A stretch of 35,514 nt of DNA from a virus, in IMG/VR virus record IMGVR_UViG_3300022920_000019, positions 1 through 35,514 of that record. The stretch is one strand, 5' to 3'. Below, piece after piece: positions 6,188 to 12,862 of the stretch (positions are counted from its first letter, which is position 1; every line of letters begins with the position of its first letter). The position numbers and the translations under genes are program-made. The notes under the pieces were generated by a model. It had not been told where the DNA came from. It ran no database searches and saw only the letters and a program-made list of their open reading frames with translations.

Positions 6188-6230
6188 AAATACTCATAAT
6201 ACAACTAATACGCAAAAATACGGAGAATAC
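6181..6230 (+). promoter_or_regulatory. Periodic ATAC array in the gp32 leader (candidate autogenous operator)
   Basis: ATAC occurs at 6181, 6190, 6199, 6208, 6218 and 6227, that is with spacings 9, 9, 9, 10 and 9. Four copies would be in the mRNA leader. The last two flank the ribosome site GGAG (6222-6225). The leader is A-rich and unstructured. T4 gp32 represses its own translation by cooperative binding to a leader RNA of this general character; that this array does the same is inference. Confidence 0.5.
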
Positions 6231-6234
6231 AAAT

Positions 6235-7158
6235 ATGTCTTTTGCAAACTTAAAATCTAATTCCCTAGATGTTTCTAAACTCGCACAAGCGGCACAAGAA
6301 GTCTCAGGGGTAACTCAATCTAAAAACAAATACGAAGACCTTCGATTCTGGAAACCTACTGTTGATGACAATGGTAATGGTTTCGCACAAATTCGATTTC
6401 TTCCTGCCGCAGAAGGTCAAGAACTACCTTGGGTACGTTACTTTGATCACTTCTTCAAAGGGCCCTCTGGTCAGTGGTATGTAGAGAAGTCTCTGACTAC
6501 TCTGGGTAACAATGATCCAGTGAGTGAACACAACTCTCGTTTGTGGAACTCTGGCATTGATGATGATAAAGAGATTGCTCGTAAGCAGAAACGCAGACTA
6601 CACTATGTGGCAAACATCATGGTAGTTAACGATCCATCCAATCCTGCCAATGAAGGTAAAGTATTCCTTTACGACTTTGGTAAGAAAATCTTTGATAAGA
6701 TTATGGATGTTATGCAACCTCAGTTTCCCGGTGAAACACCTGTCAATCCATTTGACTTCTGGTTGGGTGCTGACTTCCAACTGAAGATTCGTAATGTTGC
6801 GGGATACCGTAACTATGATAAGTCGGAGTTCAAGTCCACTTCTGCATTGTTTGATGCTGACGAGACTAAACTAGAAGCAACTTATAATCAGTTGCACGAT
6901 ATGTCAGAGTTTGTTGCGGAGTCCTCGTACAAGTCTTACGATGAACTGAAGTCACGACTAGAGGTTGTGTTGGGTCAGTCAACTGGTGAAGGTAGCACTG
7001 TAAAGAATGATCTGTTGACTCAGACTGCTGAGACTGCACCGATCCGATCTGCGGAACCTACTGTAGTCTCTCAGACTGCACCAGAACCAACGATCCAAGC
7101 ATCGGGTAGTGAGGATGACACATTGTCATACTTTGCTAAACTTGCGGCAGAAGACTAA
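6235..7158 (+). CDS. 32: Single-stranded DNA-binding protein gp32
   Basis: 307 aa (T4 gp32 is 301). The basic N-terminal cooperativity region is followed by an OB-fold core: FWKPTVDDNGNGFAQIRFLP (about 39-57), WYVEKSLTTLGNNDPV (81-96), KRRLHYVANIMVVNDPS (about 118-134), GKVFLYDFGKKIFDKI and FQLKIRNVAGYRNYDKSEF. The acidic C-terminus (SEDDTLSYFAKLAAED) matches the protein-interaction tail. It coats ssDNA during replication, recombination and repair. Oddity: the protein has no cysteine at all, so the His-Cys3 zinc site of T4 gp32 is absent, although surrounding motifs persist. GGAG lies 9 nt before the ATG. Regulation is probably by promoter P6 and self-repression through the leader array. Confidence 0.93.
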   Translation: MSFANLKSNSLDVSKLAQAAQEVSGVTQSKNKYEDLRFWKPTVDDNGNGFAQIRFLPAAEGQELPWVRYFDHFFKGPSGQWYVEKSLTTLGNNDPVSEHNSRLWNSGIDDDKEIARKQKRRLHYVANIMVVNDPSNPANEGKVFLYDFGKKIFDKIMDVMQPQFPGETPVNPFDFWLGADFQLKIRNVAGYRNYDKSEFKSTSALFDADETKLEATYNQLHDMSEFVAESSYKSYDELKSRLEVVLGQSTGEGSTVKNDLLTQTAETAPIRSAEPTVVSQTAPEPTIQASGSEDDTLSYFAKLAAED

Positions 7159-7160
7159 TC

Positions 7161-7280
7161 ATGTATCATTTGTATACTGAGAATGGTTCTTATTCAGAGA
7201 CAAGTCTTGTGAGGTTGCTGTTCGCAGTAATCTCACACAGATTCCATCACTTTGTAAAGGGTGAAGGTTTCCGAGACTAA
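7161..7280 (+). CDS. 39-aa gene following gp32
   Basis: MYHLYTENGSYSETSLVRLL continues FAVISHRFHHFVKGEGFRD. It starts 2 nt after the gp32 stop and ends 37 nt before the terminator hairpin, so it is the last gene of the operon. One short hydrophobic helix is followed by a His/Arg cluster (SHRFHHF). I recall similar peptides with an HR-x-HH pattern after other phage genes but know no function. Confidence 0.55.
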   Translation: MYHLYTENGSYSETSLVRLLFAVISHRFHHFVKGEGFRD

Positions 7281-7317
7281 AGCATCCTCGCCTTAGGATA
7301 AACCGTTATGGTTATAG

Positions 7318-7342
7318 GGGTCTCTTCGGAGACCCTTTTTTT
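7318..7342 (+). terminator. Rho-independent terminator of the gp32 operon
   Basis: Stem GGGTCTC (7318-7324), loop TTCG, GAGACCC (7329-7335), then seven T (7336-7342). The UUCG loop with a 7-bp stem is a very stable hairpin. It works for plus-strand transcripts only; in the minus direction no T run follows the stem. It separates the convergent early and late operons. Confidence 0.92.
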
Positions 7343-7343
7343 A

Positions 7344-8948
7344 TCACCATGAGTAGGCAACTCGGTCGAGATCATCCGTAGCAGGACTCGGAGAATCGAC
7401 ATTGACACTACTGGAACTGTTATTGGTGGTCGAGGGTGCACTAATGTTCTGAACTGCCACTTGTGTTGCGGTTGCGTTTGCTTTACTGCTTTCAAGTTCT
7501 TCTCTACCACCAGAGAGGTTTTCCAACATAGAACCAAATCCACCTGACTTTTCCATAGATATAGGAACCTGTAATTCTGGTGGTTCGTTCATTCGTAACT
7601 CAGGTTGAGCAGTGTTGTTTAACTCCGACTTCGCATCCTGTAACTCTTTCTTTGCAACCACTTCCATCTTGGGCATCTCTGGAATCTCACTCTCTGCCGT
7701 TCCAGTCGTTTTTGCCTTTTCCAATCTCTTTGCTTCTTGCTTTGCTAATGTCTCTTCTTTGAACCTTTGGGCATTATTAGTATCCATCAATTCCGCATTC
7801 TCAAGATTCTTGACAAAATCTGGTACTTCAATACCCAATGCCGTTAGTAGTTTACCACCCAAACCTGCTATCTTCTTTGCTATTTTAATAAAGAAGTTGG
7901 CAACATGGGCAAGTCCATCTTTCATAAATTGCAAACCTAACAACATCACATCAAAGATACTGTCAAAACCTAATGCATTTTTTACCTTGTTCAGTAAAAA
8001 CGCAATACCTGCAATTGCGACACCGACCCCAAGAATGATCGGCAAGAATGGTGCAAGTGCAACTGCCATTGTTGTGACTATTCCCATTAGTGCGGGGACT
8101 AATGTTGACATAGTGAACACAGACACTGCTAAGAATCCTGCTCGTAGAAACTTAATTGCCGTACCGAGTTTTGCTAGTACCCCCTTTCCCATTGCACTCA
8201 AGTTCGTGGCAGCGGTTAATGTTCCGACTTGAACCGCAATGAAACCGATTCGCATTAATCTAATAGCATTTAGTATTTTAGTGAAGATTCTAAATCCGAC
8301 AATCGCACCCGCAATCATTACCATGCCATTAAATATCTCTTTGAAGTTATCACTAATGAACGGAAAGACCGTATCCTTAAAGAAGGTAAAGAGACCAGAA
8401 GTAGCAGGGATGATTTTATCTTTGACAAATGCTTTGATGGTATCGAAGTTTTCTATCATAAGTTGAAAGACTTTGATACCAACAATACCAAGAGCAAGTT
8501 TCGCAAGTTTACTGATAAATGATGGGGTCTTACCGACTTCTTTGTCCAGACCTTTGTCCTTTACTTTCTTCTGAACCCTGTCTTTCATGGATGCTTCTCT
8601 TTCTTTCTCTAGAGAGTCAAGACTACTTTGCTCTGACTGTCGTTTAGCATCCAGTCTTTCTGCTTGTGCATCACTCAGTGTCGCAAGTGCAACTTGTGCC
8701 TGTGACGCAACAACATCCCCTATTGACCTTAATTCAATTTCTCGTGCGGCATCGAAGTCACCCTTATCCTTCGCAATCTTAACAAGTTCCATATTGGAAT
8801 TATGATTTTCAACTGTCAGTTTGGCCTGCTCTTTCTGAAGGTCAGATTGCTTACGCATTTCATCAGTTGCTGTCTGTAGAAGTGCGATATTTTCTTTCGC
8901 AAGTGCTTTCTCGTCTTCTATATCTTTTCTTGTTTTTTGGTCTGCCAT
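7344..8948 (-). CDS. Tail tape measure-like / hub protein (gp29 position)
   Basis: 534 aa. The N-terminal third is a highly charged coiled coil (about 1-170). The middle (about 145-380) holds a series of hydrophobic helices with Gly/Ala-rich segments such as LAKLALGIVGIKVFQLMIEN and IILGVGVAIAGIAFLLNKV, and the C-terminus is low-complexity, Asn/Ser-rich. This is the usual make-up of a tape measure protein, which sets tail length and is ejected with the DNA; T4 gp29 has 590 aa. Its place directly after gp26 and a small chaperone-like ORF agrees with the usual chaperone-chaperone-tape measure order. The start at 8948 (1 nt after the upstream stop) is chosen over a longer frame from 9014 that would overlap that ORF. 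The only ribosome-site candidate is GAGAAA. Confidence 0.7.
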   Translation of the reverse strand: MADQKTRKDIEDEKALAKENIALLQTATDEMRKQSDLQKEQAKLTVENHNSNMELVKIAKDKGDFDAAREIELRSIGDVVASQAQVALATLSDAQAERLDAKRQSEQSSLDSLEKEREASMKDRVQKKVKDKGLDKEVGKTPSFISKLAKLALGIVGIKVFQLMIENFDTIKAFVKDKIIPATSGLFTFFKDTVFPFISDNFKEIFNGMVMIAGAIVGFRIFTKILNAIRLMRIGFIAVQVGTLTAATNLSAMGKGVLAKLGTAIKFLRAGFLAVSVFTMSTLVPALMGIVTTMAVALAPFLPIILGVGVAIAGIAFLLNKVKNALGFDSIFDVMLLGLQFMKDGLAHVANFFIKIAKKIAGLGGKLLTALGIEVPDFVKNLENAELMDTNNAQRFKEETLAKQEAKRLEKAKTTGTAESEIPEMPKMEVVAKKELQDAKSELNNTAQPELRMNEPPELQVPISMEKSGGFGSMLENLSGGREELESSKANATATQVAVQNISAPSTTNNSSSSVNVDSPSPATDDLDRVAYSW

Positions 8949-8949
8949 C

Positions 8950-9093
8950 TTAATTTCTCGTTTTGCGTTCTTGTTCTTCGTGTCTTTGTTTTTCCTCCTC
9001 CAACCATTGTTCAAGAAGGGTTACATAAATTTGCCTCTCCCAAGGCATCATGTTCTCAAGTTCAGTCAACGAATAACTATAATTGTGCATCAT
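8950..9093 (-). CDS. Small helical ORF, likely C-terminal part of a gp26 frameshift fusion (tail assembly chaperone)
   Basis: From the first ATG (9093) the ORF is 47 aa: it includes SYSLTELENMMPWERQIYV followed by TLLEQWLEEEKQRHEEQERK. The same frame is open without stop back to 9170, overlapping the end of gp26; the additional residues (LNLSHDSLENHYKTNFF) look like part of the same domain. A U-UUU-UUU slippery heptamer lies in the overlap, so the ORF is probably expressed mainly as a -1 fusion to gp26 of about 301 aa. There is no good ribosome site before the ATGs. Position before the tape measure gene matches the gpT part of gpG/gpGT-type chaperones. Confidence 0.65.
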   Translation of the reverse strand: MMHNYSYSLTELENMMPWERQIYVTLLEQWLEEEKQRHEEQERKTRN

Positions 9094-9102
9094 AAAGAAA
9101 TT

Positions 9103-9153
9103 AGTCTTGTAATGATTCTCAAGACTATCATGGGAGAGGTTTAGGAAAAAAAA
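9103..9153 (-). promoter_or_regulatory. Candidate -1 programmed frameshift signal at the end of gp26
   Basis: Eight consecutive T on the minus strand (9146-9153) place T-TTT-TTT in the gp26 frame at codons 235-236, two codons before its TAA. Slipping back one base enters the open frame of the downstream ORF. A perfect 7-bp stem, AGTCTTG / CAAGACT with a 10-nt loop (9126-9103), begins 19 nt after the run, farther than the usual 5-9 nt, so its role is uncertain. Confidence 0.6.
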
Positions 9154-9854
9154 TCCTGTAAACCCGTCAACTCATGTTTGTTTTCTTTACCACACTTCTC
9201 ACAGTTCCATTCCACATCTAAAGACAACTTCGGGATATCGTTAAGGAACTCTCCGACCTTTTCAAACTGCTGTCTGGTCATAGAATCAATAAAATCTTTT
9301 ACTTCTTTTACTGGTAAGTCTTTGAGGATAATTCTTTCTTCCTCGGTCAGTACTGCTTCTATAGACCTTGCCAACATAGTGAAACCAAACTCTACGGATT
9401 CATCCCCTTCTTTGAAGTTAGTAATAACATCACCATACGCAGGGTATTTCATCTCAACCGAAATACTATCGGTCAATTCGATGAGGGAATCAGTTTTCTT
9501 CATATCAACTTCTGCTTCTGTCATATTGATATTAACATCTGATCTATGTCCACACTCAGCATCACCACAGGAGATAGTAATATCTGCTGTCTCACCAACA
9601 GATCGACCACGAATCTGTGTGAAAATATACTCAACATCAAATGTAGTCAATTCTTTGACTTTTATGTTTTCTTCAACACAAGCACTGATGGTCTTTGCCA
9701 TCACTTCCATCATCTGTTTCTGATCACCAGTTTCATTGGCAATCATCATTTGCTTCTCTTCTTTGACCAAGTAAGGTCGGTATGTCACTTCAACACCAGT
9801 TGACGGAATTGTCAACCTATAAGTATTAGTCACATTTAACTTAGGTAATGCCAT
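9141..9854 (-). CDS. 26: Baseplate hub / tail assembly chaperone gp26
   Basis: 237 aa (T4 gp26 has 208). Begins MALPKLNVTNTYRLTIPSTG then TYRPYLVKEEKQMMIA, the pattern of gp26 in T4-like marine phages. Two cysteine pairs, C96-x4-C101 (SCGDAECGH) and C218-x2-C221 (NCEKCGK), can form a split zinc ribbon. The ATG at 9854 has a perfect GGAG 6 nt upstream; the longer reading begins at a TTG. T4 gp26 is needed for hub assembly. Its place before the tape measure gene, and the slippery run at its last codons, suggest a role like gpG of lambda-type tails: a short form plus a -1 extended form binding the tape measure. Confidence 0.8.
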   Translation of the reverse strand: MALPKLNVTNTYRLTIPSTGVEVTYRPYLVKEEKQMMIANETGDQKQMMEVMAKTISACVEENIKVKELTTFDVEYIFTQIRGRSVGETADITISCGDAECGHRSDVNINMTEAEVDMKKTDSLIELTDSISVEMKYPAYGDVITNFKEGDESVEFGFTMLARSIEAVLTEEERIILKDLPVKEVKDFIDSMTRQQFEKVGEFLNDIPKLSLDVEWNCEKCGKENKHELTGLQDFFS

Positions 9855-9878
9855 TATATTCTCCAAATAATAATAATG

Positions 9879-10580
9879 TTATAAAAATTTTCTAATCATC
9901 TCTCCGGCAAGACCTTCGACAAACCCTGTGTCTCTTGCGTCTCCACCTTTGGACTTCCAATTCTTGTACGATAATTGTACCGATACTTCAAGTAACTGTC
10001 CGTCTTGACTCAACTCAATTGAATTCAATGTTGTTGGGTATGCTTTATCTAGGACACAAGTATAAGTGATGTCCTCTCCAAAGATAAGGTTCAAATCAAA
10101 CTGACCCTGTGCTAAGTCCAGTGGGCCTAGTCTTGGGAGTCTGGCACGAAGGTAAGATGGAATCTTTCCTGCGTCATAAAGTTCTTTCTTTGCGATAGGG
10201 AATGCGGTTCCCTTCTTAATGTGTTGAATAATGACTGGATGTGTGTAGTCGTTAAAGTATCCAACCTCTTGGGTCTCTTGATTAACCGCAAGGTTCTGCC
10301 ATATCTCAAAGTATTCTCTTACTTTCATATCATTGAGACACAAGAAGGTCAACTGCATATCTTCTGACGCATGACCATATGCGATCTTGGTTTGATATAG
10401 ACCCATCTGTTTTTCGGTTGACAGTATTTGTCTGCCGGGCAATGATGCTGATTTACATAACAGATTCATTCCTCGTGCATCACCTTTGAGGGGTGGTAAG
10501 AAAATCTTAAACAGATTCCCCATTGCAACACCACCACCTTTACCGATCTCGGATTTGAAATCATCAATTGCAACTGCCAT
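9879..10580 (-). CDS. 54: Tail tube initiator-like protein (gp54/gp19 tail-tube fold)
   Basis: 233 aa. The pattern GNLFKIFLPPLKGD, LLCKSASLPGRQIL, a beta-hairpin with TKIAYGHASEDMQLTFLCLN, then MKVREYFEIWQNLAVN and YFNDYTHPVIIQHI is that of the T4 tail tube fold shared by gp19 and gp54. Near the C-terminus, VLDKAYPTTLNSIELSQDGQ is also typical. The neighbours (gp26, gp4, gp48 and tape measure) favour gp54, which starts tube polymerisation on the baseplate; a gp19-type tube protein is the alternative, and T4 gp54 is longer (320 aa). The ATG overlaps the upstream stop (TAATG). Confidence 0.65.
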   Translation of the reverse strand: MAVAIDDFKSEIGKGGGVAMGNLFKIFLPPLKGDARGMNLLCKSASLPGRQILSTEKQMGLYQTKIAYGHASEDMQLTFLCLNDMKVREYFEIWQNLAVNQETQEVGYFNDYTHPVIIQHIKKGTAFPIAKKELYDAGKIPSYLRARLPRLGPLDLAQGQFDLNLIFGEDITYTCVLDKAYPTTLNSIELSQDGQLLEVSVQLSYKNWKSKGGDARDTGFVEGLAGEMIRKFL

Positions 10581-11191
10581 TAGTTTCTACCTATCTTTTT
10601 TCGTGAATCTGAATAAACTTTCTTCGAGTTTGCCTTACGGAACTGTGCGGTCGGTAAGAATGTTGCGATCTCCCATTCTGGCATCGGGACTTCTGCGAAC
10701 TTACTCTTGACATGCTTAGTCAGATAATGTTTGAAGCAGGGTTCGTAAAACCTTAAATTCGCAATCGACTGTAACTTTTTGTATGTGATCTGAAACTTTG
10801 CGTCATCGGTTGCTTTCATATTTGCGGTCTCCATCAACGAATCCAACATCTTTGCTCGAAGGATCGGAGGAAGGTAATGTAGGTTCAATCCGTAGAATCC
10901 ACCTTCCGCAGGCCCAACCACCACAATCAAAGGAAACAAATCGTAGTACGGAAGTTTATCTTTGTGCTTGGGATCATAGAAGAACATCTGCATTGTACCA
11001 ACCAGTCCAGTCCTCGACAGATTCTGTAATGCTTTCCTCTGAACGAGAGGGTCTTCTCTCAACAATGCTTGTCGATTGATAGAACGCATGTTCTTTGCTT
11101 TGTTCATAAACCACTCACGACTTTCCTTGGTGCGAGGTGTAATACCCGCACGGAATGCCTGTAGTTCTAACCTATTGAATATCTGACTCAT
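10580..11191 (-). CDS. Conserved late protein between gp4 and gp54, unassigned
   Basis: 203 aa, basic. It includes DKLPYYDLFPLIVVVGPAEG, then GFYGLNLHYLPPILRAKMLD, then FYEPCFKHYLTKHV and a basic Ser/Arg/Lys tail. I recognise this as a conserved protein of T4-like marine phages, probably virion or assembly related, but cannot match it to a T4 gene with certainty. Its ATG lies exactly 5 nt after a TATAAATA box, so an mRNA from that box would have no leader; it also lies in the gp4 transcript. It is coupled to gp54 downstream by TAATG. Confidence 0.65.
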   Translation of the reverse strand: MSQIFNRLELQAFRAGITPRTKESREWFMNKAKNMRSINRQALLREDPLVQRKALQNLSRTGLVGTMQMFFYDPKHKDKLPYYDLFPLIVVVGPAEGGFYGLNLHYLPPILRAKMLDSLMETANMKATDDAKFQITYKKLQSIANLRFYEPCFKHYLTKHVKSKFAEVPMPEWEIATFLPTAQFRKANSKKVYSDSRKKIGRN

Positions 11192-11196
11192 AGTTC

Positions 11197-11204
11197 TATT
11201 TATA
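11197..11204 (-). promoter_or_regulatory. Late promoter box immediately before the 203-aa gene
   Basis: TATAAATA on the minus strand, followed by GAACT and ATG. With T4 spacing the +1 base is the A of the start codon at 11191. The same layout recurs at 19952 and 34339. Confidence 0.7.
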
Positions 11205-11205
11205 C

Positions 11206-11706
11206 TTATTTTTTACGCTTCTTGCGAAAAGGTTTCAATGTTTTTGGTAGAGGTTTCAACGGTTTTGTTGATTTGGGAATGAGAGTCTTCAGAGGTTCAT
11301 TCTTCTCAGTCCATATCTCAAAGTACCACCCACGGTTTTCGGCATACTCTTTTGCGGCAGTCCACTTGTTAATGTTCTTGACATAGGTAAAACTCTCATT
11401 AAGGTATCTCTTGGTCTTCTTGCTACCAGTCGGTATTCGAGTTTCTTTATCTGGTTTGATTTCAATCAGATAGGTCTTACCATTTTCCATGACCATCTTC
11501 AAATCCATGAAGTACCGATGATAACGATTGTCTACCTCGTATAGATAAGGTATGACAACTTCCTCGGAAGACCAAAGTTTTACATTGGGATTGTCATCAC
11601 ACCATCGGAATGCGTGTTTCTCCCACAGAGAACGGTAAACCACCTTTGTGTGATCACCCTCATACTTATTGGTATTTTTTACTCTGTACCTGCCACTATA
11701 TGCCAT
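11206..11706 (-). CDS. 4: Head completion protein gp4 (PD-(D/E)XK nuclease fold)
   Basis: 166 aa (T4 gp4 is 150). Starts MAYSGRYRVKNTNKYEGDHT, followed by VVYRSLWEKHAFRWCDDNP and WSSEEVVIPY, then HRYFMDLKM and TYLIEIKPDKE. The Glu of SLWE, the Asp of FMDL and the E-x-K of IEIKP line up as the active site of a PD-(D/E)XK / TnsA-like nuclease, as known for gp4. It is thought to finish the filled head so that the neck and tail can join. The C-terminus is a Pro/Lys-rich basic tail. The ribosome site is AAGG 5-6 nt before the ATG; the late box is at 11743-11750. It is the first gene of the minus-strand late operon. Confidence 0.85.
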   Translation of the reverse strand: MAYSGRYRVKNTNKYEGDHTKVVYRSLWEKHAFRWCDDNPNVKLWSSEEVVIPYLYEVDNRYHRYFMDLKMVMENGKTYLIEIKPDKETRIPTGSKKTKRYLNESFTYVKNINKWTAAKEYAENRGWYFEIWTEKNEPLKTLIPKSTKPLKPLPKTLKPFRKKRKK

Positions 11707-11714
11707 AAAAACCT

Positions 11715-11722
11715 TATAAATA
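11715..11722 (+). promoter_or_regulatory. Late promoter box for the large plus-strand tail operon
   Basis: TATAAATA on the plus strand. +1 expected near 11728, about 34 nt before the gp48 ATG. It faces the minus-strand late box at 11743-11750. Confidence 0.75.
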
Positions 11723-11742
11723 AAGATAATGAATTTCTAACT

Positions 11743-11750
11743 TATTTATA
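11743..11750 (-). promoter_or_regulatory. Late promoter box for the gp4 operon
   Basis: TATAAATA on the minus strand. +1 expected near 11737, about 30 nt before the gp4 ATG. The two start sites are 9 nt apart and each transcript runs through the other's promoter box, so their 5' ends are complementary over about 10 nt. Confidence 0.75.
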
Positions 11751-11761
11751 GAGAAACTAAA

Positions 11762-12862
11762 ATGGCAGAACCAGTAAACATCGATGATCTGAGAGAGGGA
11801 GATAGACTTACCCCCGAACAGGTGCGTGAATTATTAGCACGAGGTGGAAAACACGATGTAAGAGGAGACCCAGAAAAAACCCAAGGTGTTGAATCTGTAC
11901 TTGAGCAAAAAAACCTTGAATATCCTTTGAACAATGTAGATGACTACAAGGGTAGGATTGTCTTTGATGTTATGAAAGAAGCAGAGACCGACCTCGGTAA
12001 TGTTATCGGTAGTATTGCTGATATTGCCAAGGGTGGGAAGGAGGCTTTGAAGAAAGAAGTACAGAAGGTTACTGAGTCTACTAACCCTTCTGATACTGTG
12101 GAAGCAATTGAAGGACACCGAGGAAATGGTAATGCCGTTCAAACTGTAGCAACACCAAACCTTGCGAAACCTGTTGGTAGACGAGTATCACTGTATCTTC
12201 CTGTCGGTTTACAATATCGTGATGCGGTTTCATACGACAATATGGACTTGGGTGGCATGGGTGCATCCGCAGAGGCAGGACTAAAAAGTGGTGGAAGTGC
12301 AATTGGTGCTATCATACAGGGTGGAATGAAAACATTACAAGCAGGATTAACAGGTGCCGCAAACAAGGATGTAGCAAAAGTTAGTGCGGTCAAACTAGTA
12401 TCCGCATTACCAGATGAGGTTCAAGGTGCGTTTAAGTCTGCCGCAGGGGTGACATCAAACCCGAACACACGAGTACTATTTAAGGCAGTCAACCTCCGAG
12501 ACTTCTCTTTCACATTTAAATTCATTCCTACTTCCGCAAAAGAAGCAGAAGAAGTAAAAGAAATTGTCAAACTATTTCGAACAGAACTGTATCCCGAAAA
12601 CATTAAACTGGATGTTCCCGGTGGAAGTTCTATCTCTCTTGGTTATCGTTTCCCAAACAAGTTTCGAATCAATATAGAATATAATGGTGAACAGATTGCC
12701 ACAAAAATTAAACTCTGTTACCTCCGAGATGTGAGTGTGACATATAACAACACTGCGATGTCAATGCATTCTGACGGTAACTTCGCAGAAACCGAAATGA
12801 CATTGGCATTCCAAGAAAGCAGAACACTCAACAGAAAAGATGTTGAAGAGGACGGATTCTAA
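11762..12862 (+). CDS. 48: Baseplate tail tube cap gp48
   Basis: 366 aa (T4 gp48 is 364). The C-terminal half carries the recognisable segment NPNTRVLFKAVNLRDFSFTF, then FIPTSAKEAEEVKEIVKLFR, then SLGYRFPNKFRINI and a final LRDVSVTYNNTAMSMH. These are tail-tube-fold elements of gp48, which caps the hub and seeds the tube together with gp54. The N-terminal 150 residues are charged and less conserved, then YLPVGLQYRDAVSYDN. First gene of the plus-strand late operon; only a weak ribosome site (GAGAAA). It overlaps gp53 by one base (TAATG). Confidence 0.85.
   Translation: MAEPVNIDDLREGDRLTPEQVRELLARGGKHDVRGDPEKTQGVESVLEQKNLEYPLNNVDDYKGRIVFDVMKEAETDLGNVIGSIADIAKGGKEALKKEVQKVTESTNPSDTVEAIEGHRGNGNAVQTVATPNLAKPVGRRVSLYLPVGLQYRDAVSYDNMDLGGMGASAEAGLKSGGSAIGAIIQGGMKTLQAGLTGAANKDVAKVSAVKLVSALPDEVQGAFKSAAGVTSNPNTRVLFKAVNLRDFSFTFKFIPTSAKEAEEVKEIVKLFRTELYPENIKLDVPGGSSISLGYRFPNKFRINIEYNGEQIATKIKLCYLRDVSVTYNNTAMSMHSDGNFAETEMTLAFQESRTLNRKDVEEDGF

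Noticed and set aside
7281-7317. Possible tRNA or small RNA before the terminator
   Set aside because: No cloverleaf arms or TTCRA-type arm could be drawn; it reads as a short untranslated tail.
9178-9723. 181-aa plus-strand open frame opposite gp26
   Set aside because: The minus-strand gp26 has family motifs, a good ribosome site and context; the plus frame is Ser/Thr/Phe-rich shadow sequence.
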